From positions 15,033,721 to 15,097,720 of the forward strand of contig NC_046623.1 in the NCBI RefSeq assembly GCF_900324465.2: a DNA stretch of 64,000 nt, read 5' to 3'. Source of the stretch: Anabas testudineus. Its lineage: Eukaryota > Chordata > Actinopteri > Anabantiformes > Anabantidae. The notes below the pieces were generated by a model, which saw only the letters and a program-made list of their open reading frames with translations, was not told where the DNA came from and did no database searches. Positions within the stretch are counted from its first letter, which is position 1. Every line of letters begins with the position of its first letter. Shown piece after piece: positions 24,126-36,196 of the stretch. Position numbers and translations under genes: made by a program.

Positions 24126-24380
24126 GAGTCGGGCAGGAGTTGTCTAAAAGGGTCTGAAGTCCTGCGCTGCGTTCTCCACTGCTGCTGCGTTAGAGAGTCG
24201 AGTCACCATCAGACAGTCTGTGTCAGTGCTGCCACACAGTTCGGCCTTTATATCGTGGATGTAAAGAAATTACTGACAGCGACACACCCTGCTGACGGTC
24301 CAGGACTCCGCCGAGCAGTGGGCGAGGCAGGCTGAACTCCGCTGGACGGTTCTGGAGCTGCGTCCTGGTCCGTGGTCAAG
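23940..24380 (+). promoter_or_regulatory. mir22hg: Promoter and probable first exon of the miR-22 host transcript
   Basis: GC- and CpG-richer than its surroundings. Three CRE/ATF-like sites: TCACGTCA (23968-23975), TGACGTCC (23993-24000) and TACGTCA (24017-24023). A TG/GA microsatellite (24057-24125) follows. A GTGGGG donor after GTCAAG at 24381 would end a first exon. The next supported exon on this strand, at 30074, carries the miR-22 hairpin. Promoter role and linkage to the miR-22 exon are inferred from position, strand and the human arrangement, where MIR22HG has a first exon and a miRNA-bearing exon. Confidence 0.55.
24057..24125 (+). repeat. Compound (TG)n(GA)n microsatellite
   Basis: A TG run passes directly into a GA run within the presumed mir22 host promoter. 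Confidence 0.95.
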
Positions 24381-27098
24381 GTGGGGCGCGTTACTGATTG
24401 CTGATCACACATTACTGTGTTTTTCTGCTGGATAAATTCTTGTTCCTGTCAGTCTGATTTAGCCCCGTGGCGGCTTGATGACCCAGTTTGCGTGGAAACG
24501 GGAAACCGTCATTAACACGACTTTAATCAGGTAAAATCACCTCTCCGGGTCCGATTCGTGTTACACAGCTGAAGCTTCCTGCACGATCCGGCGTCGAGGA
24601 TTCACATTTGATGTTATAGGAGTCCTGGCTGAAGGCCTGTCTGTGTGTCATAGATCAGATCGCCCAGGCCCAGACACAGGGGAGCTGGTAGGATTTATGG
24701 GCACCCTAGAAATGGCCACCCCACCTCAGCCTCCCAGCTCCTGCAAACATTACTCAACATTCAGACAAGGTGTAACTGTGAACGGAGACTTTGGTGAAGT
24801 GCTGCATGGAGCATTTCCCCATGAAGTCATTTTAGAAAGGCTGGCAGCAACTGAAGCACGTTAAAAGATTTACAGATTTGTTTTTAGATTATATTTAAAT
24901 CTATTGTGAGTAAAAACCACCGCACAGTATGTAGAAAACCAGGAAACTCAAACCTCCAGAGAATTTATTTAGTGATGTGTAAGCGGTTAACTGTCAAATG
25001 TGGGATTTATAGGCTATAGCAGGATGTTGCACTTGCAAGTTGAGGTCTGCATTTATGTAATCCAAACTTGTCAGCGTTCAAAGCCTCTTTTAAATTTGCT
25101 GAGTTCATAAATGCCTAAGGAAAAAAGCCTGTGCTCGAGTAGGGGATAGGTGAAAATCAGGAAGACAACTGAGGCCTAGTCATTTCTCAGAAAAGCAGCG
25201 ATCCGGCTGAGATGGATCCTTCAAATGAAAGACACCTTTATAAACACACTGATATTAATGAGGATGTTCATAAGAGCCATTAAAACAGTTTTAAAGCAGG
25301 TGACGTAACAAAGTATTTAGGCCTTGGGCTCTTAAGCCTCTTTATATACAGTTACTTATAGTCTTTACATGTCTATAGAACATTTTAAAAGTGCTGTTAT
25401 GTATAAGCAGTCCTACTGTAGTTATGTTACATCGATGGAGCCTGTCTTACATAATTGTACAGCCAGAGTTCAGTGTGCCGGTAGGAATGCACATTCACTG
25501 TGTCACGAGCTGCATTTGTGCCATTGCGACCTGGAGTGTGACGCTAGCCTCCCTGTAAATGAGGATCACATGACAGTGGCAGGGTGTCAGTTTAAAAAAA
25601 CAAACAAAAACAGCAAGTCTTCTGGTGGACGTGCGATTTGCCCTGCATCCAGGCAAAAAGAAGCAACATCTCACTGCTGTTTTATTGCCTGCATTTGCAG
25701 AAGTGAAGCCATCTTGCTCAACTTGGGTTACACCCTTCATTCCTATTGCGTGCCTTGTCAAGGGAGAATGGGGCAAGAAGGAATGTGTTATGTAGGTTCA
25801 TTTCGGATGAAAAAAATCCACTTCTTTCAAACAAAATGGCACAGATCGCCTGAGGACAACCTAACAGCCCTCACACTCAGCACATTACCATCTCCCAGGA
25901 TGTCATGAATTCAGAACGGCATTCAGTTACTCCTCGTAGCTCATAAAGTGACCTACACCTCTTATTTATAGTGATCTCGGGGCTGAAGTCGCACAGCCTT
26001 TAAACGAGCAGGAGAGCTAAAGAAGAGTCTGGAAGTCGAGTCATGGCAACTGGACCTCTTTCTTTGTAGAAGAAGAGTGCACGTGATCAGGCTTTAGCCA
26101 CAGCCGCCACCAATTCCCTGTCTTTGTCCCCATTCCCAGTCGAAAATGATCAGTCTATATAAGAAACTACAATCTGGGGCAGCAAACGCTCTCCAACTGG
26201 GCCACACCCACAGCCTAGGAATGTACCTGAATGGATGAACTGTGTGAAATAGACACAAAACATTCAGTTATCATGTGTTTCCACTGTTTGTGTCTCTGCT
26301 GTTTAATGTGAGAATTCTTCACATGGTTTATTGCATAGTTTCATCGCTGACGTCGCGATGATGATGATGATTGGGGTATGTTAGCTCGTCACCTCGTGTG
26401 GTTTTCTCACACACTAGCACGAGTGGTGTCGTAGCATTGAGAGAGGTCTGTCTGACTATTTCTCTTTTTAAAACTCTCTTAAATTCAAACTCCATTTTTA
26501 CACTTGTATCAAAGTCTAGATAAGAGGAAACTTAAATAATTAAAATGTGAATATTGCTTTGTGCATTGTTCATTTACGTCCTCCTGTTTACACACCTTCA
26601 TGCCTATTTTTCTCTTGACACGCACATCCTGCCTGTTCAACACCAGTGCGTCCTTCCTCCTGATCCCCCGCCATGAATGCACATCCAGAGTCCTAAATAA
26701 GCTCAGTCTTTTGTGCGTTAGATTTGAGTGTTATCTCTCTTTACACTGTTGCTCTGTGTATAAAGGCCTGTCTCAAGGCCTTCCACACTGGCTGTCATGT
26801 GGCTCTGTCTGACTGTCTCGCTCAAGACAGAAAGAAAGAGAAGGAGAGGAGGAGGAGGAGGAGGAGGAATGAGCTGCGAAAAAAGGCAGAGGGGAGGTGA
26901 GGGTGAACCTGACAGCGGAGCCACGTCCGCCTCGTCCGCTGCACACCAGATGTAGACGAGTAGATAGAGAGGGGATGGGTGAAGGATAGAGGGATGGAAA
27001 AGGAGGAGTGGAAGAGAGTGTTCGCGGCCACAGCAGCCGGATGGAATTTCTAACATATGCAGCTGGAATGTGAGGAATGCAGGACAGTCTGATCTGAC

Positions 27099-27135
<37 letters not shown>

Positions 27136-30073
27136 GGCGTCAGGAAAGACAAAAAAAAAGAGGAGATATGGGAAAGAGTGGCACAGCAGAGAAGTCAGGA
27201 ATTAACACTGGCGCTTACTGTGAACACAAAAATACAGAGTCACTGTTTGTGCAGGGAGTGGCACGCTATGGAACAAATAACTTATTCAGTTTTAGTTTGT
27301 CAACAGATATGACTGTCAGTAGTCCAAAGTGTGGCCCGAGGACTTGTACAGTACGTGCTCTTCCCTGGCTGCTGGTGTACGTGCATGTGCAGGCCTGCAG
27401 CCGTAATGCATCACTGATGAATGACGGCCTTCTTTTGCTGAAGTTTCTCCTCTTTGCTGCCTAAACACAGCTTAGAAGGGGCTGTATGGTAAAAATGAAT
27501 AAAGTAATCGAATCCAATATATAAAACAATAAATCTGTTAAGAGGAAAAGGTGGATCAAACAAAGATGAGGTGTCATTTAGTGGCACTAGTCTCTGAATA
27601 CTGTGATTTCCATCTGGGAAAGATCACACCGATGTTCATTCTTGATTTGTGTCGGAGCCTGAGGTGATCTCGCTTTGCTCCTTCACGGCTTCTTTGATGA
27701 CGATGATTCAGGCCTCCCTTCTTTTTTTTGTGGTAAATTACGAGTATAATTCTCCATTTAGCCGAATTTTAGCACTGATTCTTCTTCTTACTGCGGCAGC
27801 ATCACCAAAAAGCTGCTACTGAACTTCAGTTGTGTTACACATATGTAAATATACAGCATCAGTGTAAGCTTTAATTTCAGGTGATTCCACACTAATGATT
27901 TGTTAATAGAGCCCCCTAAATCTTAATACATTTAAAGTATGACACTGGGTCTGTCTGATATCCACAGGAACAGCTGAGGGGCCCGGTTACGTGAAGTCAC
28001 ACCAGCAAAGTGCTAATTAATGTTCTCACTTTAAATGGACAAACTAGTGACAAAAAGAAAAGCAAGGAGTGTGGAAACCAGCTGCTTCAGTAGTGTAAAG
28101 CTGCAGAAATTGAGCAGTAGATCCTACGAAACAGAGGGTGAAGTCTGCAGAGATAAGAGAAATCCTGCAGGCGGACAGGTGTGATGTAGCCACAACTTTC
28201 TCTAGAATGAATGGAAACCATTTTGGATTGCAATAATTACAGTTAGTTACATGACTCACTAGTTAAAAAAGAGTTTGAGTTTGATTTTAGGAAGTGTAGG
28301 AGACCTTGATCTGATTGGGAAACCAGTGTAAATCTGGCACAGCACTGGTAGATTTCTGATTTATAAAAGATAAGAGTCGATTTGTTTATGGAATTTTTTT
28401 TTTCAGTGACAAGTCAGAACAGGCAGCCGCGGCCTCTGCACGATGACTCACCCACTTCAGAAGAAAGACTGATATATGTCATGTAGATAAATTTGTCAGG
28501 AGGTGGAAGAAAATTATAATAGTGTTTTTCCGTGTACTTTACACGTTAATGTTCACTGTTATGTGTCTGGATAAGACGTGCTGGCACTCTCAGAATGACA
28601 CTGAAGTTTAATCCAAACTAAGTGTGAGACTGTGTATAATTTTATTTTGTCTTGTTAATTGTGACCCTGTTACGAACAGGCTAGGGGACGCTCAAATATC
28701 AGAGATTGTTCTGGTTCTCCTTCCTGCAGGAATGTACAGCATGCGTTATTCATTGTCAAGCAGAGAAGTGGAGCGTGTCCTCAATATCTCAAGATCACCA
28801 CAAGATTACATTCTTTGAAGGCAAGAAAATCACAGACCTGCTGCACATGTGTTAGTCTTCTCGCAGCATGTTTAACCTTGCTGTGAATAGATTATTTATT
28901 TGTACATGCACCGTTATTTTTATTCCCACCTCATCTCAAGACAATATGCTCCGGTTGGTAACCTAAATGTCAGAAAAGAATTATGTGTTTTCACAAAGAG
29001 TTTGATTAACAAGTCAGGAAAAATCTTAAAACAAAGAGAGAAAGAGAATGAAAAGGAAAATAAAGTCTAAATCAGGCCCAGTGGTGCAGTCAGTTAAACG
29101 CTGATGTCTGCATGCTAACATAGTCACAATGCTGCTAACATGCTCATGTTCAGCAGCTGCGATGTTGACCGTGTTCACCACGAGGCAGCGTGACAACTTC
29201 TGTTAACAGCTGCAGCACGAAGTCCAAATGAAGATGATTATGATGTTGTTAGTCATAAACCAAAGTCCTGGACTAATGTGATGGCGCTCCAGAAAAGAAA
29301 CCACAGTTCTGGATATCACAAATGTAATGTCAGAGCATCGATGCTTCAGTCACTCTTTCTACTATTTTGGGGTTTTTCAGATTTACATTTTTATCCGACG
29401 AGGAACCTTTAACGTACAAAATAAAATGCACCTCTTCAATCTGTAAAAGCATGCTGCTAGCTGGCACAGCTAAAATAAAATTCAGTAGCTTTAGTTTAAT
29501 CATCTTACTTATGTGAACATGTCAGTTTTAGTTACTTTGACTTATCCAAGATGTGTTTTGCAGCAGCCAATAATAAGAAAATATAACCAGTTGCAGCTTT
29601 TCTCTTTGGAGACATTCACTTTATTAAGATTTCAAATTATACTTCTGTACGGATTTCAGGATCTGTGCTTTCATGCAGCGACTGTCTGGTCCTCTTCATT
29701 GCTTCTCTCTCATGCTTTGTAACCACGGTAACTGACCATAAATAAATAAATAAATAAAAAGAATAGTGTTTCCAGGGGCCGGTATGTGATTGTGAACAGT
29801 ATAACTAAGGAGATATCTAAGAATTTCTTAGCGTGATGAGCTGAGCTGCTGATGGTTCCCTCTTGGTGATCTGATGCATGATGCTCTGCGCATCTCCCCA
29901 GTCATTCTTAGCTCGTTTCACCCATTTACACACAGCTGATTGCACACACCGTGGCTCGACTGCACCCACTTACTTTGTTCGTGTGTGACTGGCTGCAGGC
30001 TGCCTCACACCCACGCTACTGGAGCAGGGAGTTTAGAAGGGAAGTTAAACCATCTCCTGTTCTCTTTCTACAG
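24381..30073. other. Presumed intron of the miR-22 host transcript
   Basis: No protein gene recognised. It holds a 179-codon open frame at 25369-25908 without known family features, a GGA run (about 26848-26870), a GA run (27101-27133) and a dispersed teleost repeat near 29100-29345. Confidence 0.4.
29100..29345. repeat. Dispersed teleost repeat (ATGCTAACATG-type)
   Basis: GCATGCTAACATAGTCACAA, TGCTAACATGCTCATGTT, then GTCATAAACCAAAGTCCTGG and TGATGGCGCTCCAGA follow in the order known from a widespread teleost repeat. A shorter copy lies at 37888-37990. Both are diverged; the family name is not known to me. Confidence 0.65.
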
Positions 30074-30295
30074 GAATATGTGCACCTGGAGCAGACGATG
30101 GGAGAAGAAGGAGTCACCGCCCGTCACCTTTGGCCCCACATGGCTGTCGCACAGCAGTTCTTCACTGGCAAGCTTTATGTTCCTGTACATATGCTAAAGC
30201 TGCCAGCTGAAGAACTGCTCTGGTCAGCCCTGCCCCGGATGACTCAAGAAGAGGAAGCGGATGGGGGGGTGGGGGTGGCAAGAGGACTGAAGAAG
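30074..30295 (+). ncRNA. mir22hg: Exon of the miR-22 host transcript
   Basis: Bounded by a good acceptor (TTTCTACAG, ending at 30073) and a donor (AAG then GTAGTT, from 30296). It carries the miR-22 hairpin in its interior. In mammals miR-22 is likewise exonic in the noncoding MIR22HG. The frame happens to be open over the exon (127 codons at 29951-30334), but the conserved bases follow the hairpin and not a protein. Confidence 0.65.
30141..30233 (+). ncRNA. mir22: mir-22 precursor hairpin
   Basis: miR-22 is a conserved vertebrate microRNA, abundant in muscle. The 3p arm at 30197-30218 starts AAGCTGCC (full seed AGCTGCC intact) and continues AGCTGAAGAACTGC. It differs from the mammalian form by C at position 11 and C at position 22; as I recall, zebrafish miR-22a also has C at position 11. 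The 5p arm at 30156-30177 begins AGTTCTTCACTGGCAAGC, against AGTTCTTCAGTGGCAAGC in human. The arms pair as CAGTTCTTCA with TGAAGAACTG and CTTTA with TAAAG around a loop of about 19 nt. The neighbouring tlcd2 gene gives the same local pair as human TLCD2-MIR22HG. Confidence 0.97.
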
Positions 30296-33200
30296 GTAGT
30301 TTTTCACATTCGCATAAATGAGATTAGTATTTAATAACCTGCCTTATTTAAATCAAAATTCCTCTTTGTGTTGCTCTGTTGACCTGAATAGGAAGGATAA
30401 CAAAAAAGTGGGATATCCATACTGAAATTATCTGATGACTGTAAATAGAAGCTGGATTTATACTTTATAATTATTATAAATGTTGCATTTTGTGTTGTAT
30501 TAAACATCTTTAAAAGTGTCACTTTTACTCTGGTTAACTTTGCAAAATGTCGTCCATGATGTGTTGTTTTTCTTCAAATAAAGAACAAAAGGATTATTGT
30601 TGTAAACTAAACTGCACGTTGTTGATAATAAAACACACACACCATCACGGAAAGCTGGTTGTGTCCTAAAAATACACGCAAGACAATTATGCAAACGTGT
30701 GTCACACCTTAACTTTTAACTTTGATGCTGTTAAAGTGGTACTAGAAAGATCAGAGGGAATGTAAATGCTATTTAAATGTAAAATATTTAACTTTAATGG
30801 TGTCAGATCAGCAATAATTTCATGGTCTCTGTTCTCTGGGAAGCTAATCACCAAGTTAATGAGACAACAAGCTGACATTTAGCCAAGACTTCATAAATCC
30901 AGTAAGATTATTGTTACATATAAATCAAAGGGAGAAAAAACACACTTAATGTCGGCTCTTCAGGACCCAAACTGAGGGAACTGTGGGACTTTCTCCACAA
31001 AATGCAAACTCATTCTCTGGTAGAGTCAAAGAGTAATGAGCCTATGCGAGGCAGTGCTTGAACATGAACCACACACACTCACTTCTTGTCCAAATTCAGA
31101 TCAAAAGAGAATTAAATCCAGACTGAACCTTCACCAAATTTCAGCGTGAGATAATGTGAACTGTTTTGCTACCACAGCACTTCACCTGTCATTTATAGTG
31201 AATATAGTCAGTTTGTCATGAGGCCTCAGCTGCAAGTTTAAAAGAAAACAGAGGATAAGGATGAAAAAATGCAAACTATGACAAAGTAGAACCACCAAAA
31301 ATCAGCACAAGACAACAACTGTATGATACTAGAGTATGAATGCAGCGAAAAGATAACAGGACCTGTTTAATCCAACACTGTGATGCTGCAAATTTTCAAA
31401 ATGTCGGCTTACATTTGAATATATTTACAAACCAAATTAGTAAGAGCTGAATTGATTGAATTGGGTTTATAGTTTATAAACTAGCCGTATAATCAAAGAG
31501 CATTTGACTGATGAAGGTTGGATCAATTTGACTGGTCCTCCTGGATGTAAAATCTAATGACACATGTGGAGTATATGGTAAAGATTTACTTAAATCATAT
31601 CAAATTGAACTGTAGAGTGCCGCTGCACTGTAAAATGAAAAACCTCTGGGCCTTAGTGCCGTTTCTGAACACCACCGCTAGATGGAGGGGTAATATAAAC
31701 TACAGGTTGAAACTAGGCCCTGGTTTCACTGGACACTGAGGGAAATAAACTCAGACTATTGCTGCCTCAAGTGGATGAACATGGTATCAAATCTCTGATG
31801 TAGTAATTTCTCAGTTGATTGAACTTTAAGGATCATGAATTTTTCTCCTTGGCTTAGATATTTTGGAACGCCTTGTACTTGACTTGTCCATAAAAAGGAT
31901 TTTATTTGACTCTCCAATCATTTCTTAATTCATACAGTTACACTGAAGAGGTTCGCAGAGTGTCTCCATCCATCTGGAATTAACTGAATAATATTAAATA
32001 ACAGCTGCATTTCATTGTAATATTGCTAAAGTCATCATACAGCCCACCTGTGTTTTTAATATGAACCAATACACGATAATCCAGACAATCCTTAACAAAA
32101 CTTAATGGAATTAAATCAGGTTTATCGTGAACAGCAGCTGAAGAGCACTGAATAATGGACAACTCAAACTGTCATGTGGTGCTAAGTACTCACATTTCAT
32201 CTTATTTAAGTATAAGTACTAAAGTTAAAGCATTCATTATCCAAAATGTCCTACTGAGGGAATATTACACTATATTATATCTCCAGCCACAATATTGTAG
32301 TAGTGAAGCTAGTTTTAGCTGTTAACTTACTGTTTAGTAGCTTATTTACAACAACACATCAGATTTTCCACTGGCAGATTGTAAGAAAGTTCTCAAATAT
32401 AAAATTATAGAAACTGAGATACTTAAATTAAGATCTTATACAATCAACGAGTCACTGATTCAACACATATGTAGTAACAGTACAACAATGTAACACTAAC
32501 AGGGTTAATTTTCTAACATTATGCCAATAATACTTTTATATGTAAATATATATTTTACATCATTTAATATTTAAAGGTTGAATCTGCAAAATTAAGTTCA
32601 AGCATTAAGTAAATTAGGAGTAATTCTGTCACTGCTGATATCCAGGTGTGGAAAAAGTAAATTACCCATTCGGTTTTGGGAATAGTCAGAAACTATTTTA
32701 TAGAAAAAGTAACATTTAAGGGGCCAAACTCTCAGGACCTGAGTCAGCAGGGCGTGCACGTCAAGGGTCTTGTGGTTCACAGAGTCCACCTTACTCCTTT
32801 TCCACCTCTCCACTTGCAGGTCTTCACTCACCCTGTGGAGTAGTACATGCTGATCTAGCTGCTGCCACCGCGCGTAAATGGAAAGCTTTTACGCACCATT
32901 CACATCAAGAGGCTTGACTGTTGTTTTTGCACTGTCACACACGCCTCGCCTGGTGCATAAGTAGGCCTCCGACACTGGGGATGTGCCGTGGAGATGCAAG
33001 GATGCGGTCATACCTCACTACATAATAAAGAGAGGGAGAGAGGGTGGGGGGTAAAAGGCAAAGCGTGCGTCCGGACGCTCACCGCCAACTAAACGCGAGA
33101 GGGGCTCGGACATCAATAACAACTCGCTCATCAATAAGAGATTTTGATGGAGTTAGACTGCTTAATTAAATAGGTTTCCTTAAAGGGATTCGACTCTCTG

Positions 33201-33331
33201 AAACTACAATATTTAATCTCATGTCCCCCAATGGAGTGCATCTAAAGGAAGACTCTTCAGCATCTCCATCCACAGGAAAGCGGCTCGGTTCAGGCACATA
33301 ATAAAACTTGGAGGTTTTTTGTCGTTCAGCG
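30296..33331. other. Intergenic region and trarg1 upstream region
   Basis: AT-rich; no gene recognised between the miR-22 exon and trarg1. The last 500 bases become GC-richer and should contain the trarg1 promoter and 5'UTR, with a TAATAAAG TATA-like stretch near 33023 and a purine-rich block at 33030-33062. Confidence 0.4.
33049..33061 (+). promoter_or_regulatory. DR1-like nuclear-receptor half-site pair upstream of trarg1
   Basis: GGGTAA-A-AGGCAA resembles a PPAR/RXR direct repeat with one-base spacing. Mammalian TRARG1 is a PPAR-gamma-responsive adipocyte gene, so the position is suggestive. The match is imperfect. Confidence 0.25.
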
Positions 33332-34062
33332 ATGGCGATCAACACTGATGCTGCGTTTGGGAAAAGCGCCCTCGGCGAGAGGGAAGTTTCAAATCTCACC
33401 GATTTCCAAGACACGGAAAAGCTGCTGAACACCGGCAGCACCGAGCCCACCGGGCAGAGCAACCTCAAACCGTCCGACTCCTTTTCCCTCAACATCAGAG
33501 GCAGCGCACGGTCCCTTGACGCGGATCAGAACGGACACAGATCCCCGCACAAGTCGGGCTCCGTCGGGCAACTGACCCCACCCAACTCCGCGTCCCGGCT
33601 CAGCTTGGGCCCGCTGCCCTCCCCGGTGCCGCCCGGCTCCTTGCCCTCGACCTACCTCTGGCTCGCCGTGCTGTCCTGCTTCTGCCCCGCTGTGCCGCTC
33701 AACATTTGCGCCCTGTGGTATGCCAATGTGGTGAGTTTCACATACATTTACAGCTTTAATTAAAACTTCTGTCTGTGCCTCAGATGTTTGGGCAGGTGTT
33801 TGTTTCTAACAATAAACTGTTGAACACTTTCTTTCCCTTTAGTCGAGGTCTGTTCTCCACACAGGAGATATTGAAGGAGCAAGAAAGTATGGGCGTCTGT
33901 CTATGGTGCTCAGCTGTATGGCCATGCTGCTGGGTGTGGCTGTCATCATCTTCATAGTGCTTACACTAGGTATAAACCCAAGACATAAAACAATCACACT
34001 CAGCTGATTGTTAAGCTGTGCAGTTAAACTTCTCTTTTCTCCATCTCTCAGAGGCTCAGTAA
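33332..34062 (+). CDS. trarg1: trarg1 (TUSC5), trafficking regulator of GLUT4, dispanin family
   Basis: Small dispanin (CD225/IFITM-like) membrane protein; in mammals TRARG1 sits on GLUT4 vesicles in fat and muscle and aids insulin-responsive trafficking. Exons 33332-33730, 33843-33969 and 34052-34062 (stop) give 178 residues, against 177 in human. The N-terminal 100 residues are polar and Ser/Pro-rich. The CD225 domain begins YLWLAVLSCFCPAVPLNICA (re-entrant membrane segment with the Cys pair), then SRSVLHTGDIEGARKYGRLS and a C-terminal transmembrane helix (MVLSCMAMLLGVAVIIFIVL). If the second exon is not spliced, the frame reads on to a stop shortly after 33996. PRRT2 and TMEM233 are relatives; length and intron phase favour trarg1. 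Start chosen as the first ATG, preceded by GC. Confidence 0.85.
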
Positions 34063-34973
34063 TGAACGGCGGCCAGGAAGGAGACTCTTTAACTTCACCT
34101 GATCTCAAATTTGCACAGAGGAGAAACGAGGTGGGATGCTACTTTGAAGACGGGATAGCACAAAATGTGAGTTGAAACCAAGCTGAAGAGACATAACGTA
34201 CAACCAGTATGGACGACAGAAAGAAGAAGGAAAAAAGTTGCGGACTGCTTCTCATTTTTCTGGCAACACTCATGTTCAATAACCCCACAAACTCAGGAAC
34301 AAAGGAAGGAAGATAAGAGCTGCACACAGCTACTGTGTCTGATCACCAGACGGCAAATTCAGTGGAGAAATTAACCACTCATAGTCCACACTAGCGGTGC
34401 ACTGAAATACACACCTGCCTTTAACAAGCACAATTGGACGGCACTTATCTGATTATTGAGAAACAAAAATGAAATGAGAGGAAGAAACACATAATAAAGA
34501 TTTCTAGTTGTTGTGAAGATTCAGTTAAATACATCTTATTGTGCTTAAACAAAAGGCATCAGTGCAGCTCTAGTCTGTTATGCAGCCACTGCCCGCCCAC
34601 CCTGTGTCTCTTAACATTTGCACCAAAGTACAAACTGACTCTTCTTTCTGCTCAGCACTGGATTTTTATGGCTGTGGGAAGATGTATAAGCTGATTTCAT
34701 ACAATGTTTACATCGAGTTTAACTCTTCTGTACATTTATCACAACAATGCCCTACTACAGTCATAGTGCGATATCTTGCTTTGCGCCCTTATCCGATAAA
34801 GTGAACTGACCCTTGTTCCGCCTGGATCTCTACACCTTGTTACGTTTACAATATACTGCAAAATATGAATGGGGTTATTATCCCTGTATGCACTGTTCTT
34901 GGCACTCTGATGTTGATGTTTATACATTTATACTGTATGACTGGTTTAATGTGCCATAGTTCTGCATGTCTGA

Positions 34974-34979
34974 AATAAA
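34974..34979 (+). terminator. trarg1 polyadenylation signal
   Basis: AATAAA about 910 bp past the trarg1 stop. A minus-strand AATAAA for gosr1 lies at 35017-35022, so the two 3' ends abut. Confidence 0.6.
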
Positions 34980-35325
34980 CCTGAACGAGCATGATGAACT
35001 GCAACACGAGCTCATCTTTATTTTTATAAAGCACCGCCAATTCTACATAAAAAAAGTTCAACATCAACAGTACACAATCCCAGTAAAATATTACTCCATA
35101 AATGTCCAAAGAGTTAAAATTACAACAGGATATAAGCAGCAATATATCAATTCCCAGATGGAAACATTATCACAAAGCAATAAATGGATAAACTCTCCAA
35201 TAAGAGAGTTTTAATTAAGACTTTAATGCGTTACAGTTCTTTTCAAAATAAAATAATCTCTTAACTTTTAAACTGTTTAATTAGAGTAACAATAGATTTT
35301 TTTGGTGAGTTATTTTAACAGTGAC

Positions 35326-36147
35326 TTAGTGGAAAGTGTAGAGCAAGAGGAGTATGGTGCAGACGCCAATCACCCCTCCTAGAATTAAAGAGTCCCGCCT
35401 CTTGCGCAAATTGATTTTCTGGATGAGACTGTTGATGGCGGGGAAACGATCTGAGGGGCGGGGAAGTGTGGTGAAGGAAAATAATTAAGATCCAAGGTGT
35501 ATTTCCTTTCCTTGCAGTGACTAAGACACAGAAAGGAGCAGGGAAAATACATCAGCAGGGCTCCTAACACAGCTAGGGAAAAGAATAAATGGAGGATAAA
35601 TGGTGCAGCTTTCACTGTGAGTGGGGCTGTGTGGTCCCTGCTGTGTTCAGTGCTGCACATGCAAAAACAGAGATTTTAACTTTAAGGATACTGGCCAAAG
35701 TTGTGACCCTGGTTTGGATGGACTTGAGCATCCCACGCTGAAATGTGATGTTCTCTTTGGTAGCCATGGCGATGCTGGAGGGACAAATGTCACAGCATCA
35801 CGTTAATTTTAAGATGTTAAAGTTTCAGGTGAGTTATGATATGTGAATGTGCTCGTATCACTACTTGTCTAGTGGAGACATACGATATATGTGTGTGCAC
35901 AGTCACATCCTGTGTTTTCCTTTTCTCACTGAGCAATGAAGGATCTCTGAATATGTAAAAAGTTTCAGCTTCAAAGTTTAACCGCTTAAAACAAGATGTC
36001 AGCTGCTTCACTGTTGGATGATATAGCAGCATAATGTGAATGTAGCCAAACTTTCCCTGTAGTTGTTATGTTTAGGGATAAGACGGGTCTCCAGGAAATG
36101 AATGTAGCTCAATGTATTGTTCACTGACGTGATGGAAATACGACTCT

Positions 36148-36196
<49 letters not shown>

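Noticed and set aside
24643-24864. 73-codon frame after the 24-kb promoter
   Set aside because: No family resemblance, and it falls in the presumed intron of the noncoding host transcript.
26718-27152. 144-codon minus-strand frame rich in Ser/Leu and Pro
   Set aside because: Low-complexity translation of GA and GGA microsatellites.
29951-30334. 127-codon protein-like frame with splice sites
   Set aside because: The conserved part is the miR-22 hairpin; the frame has no protein family features.
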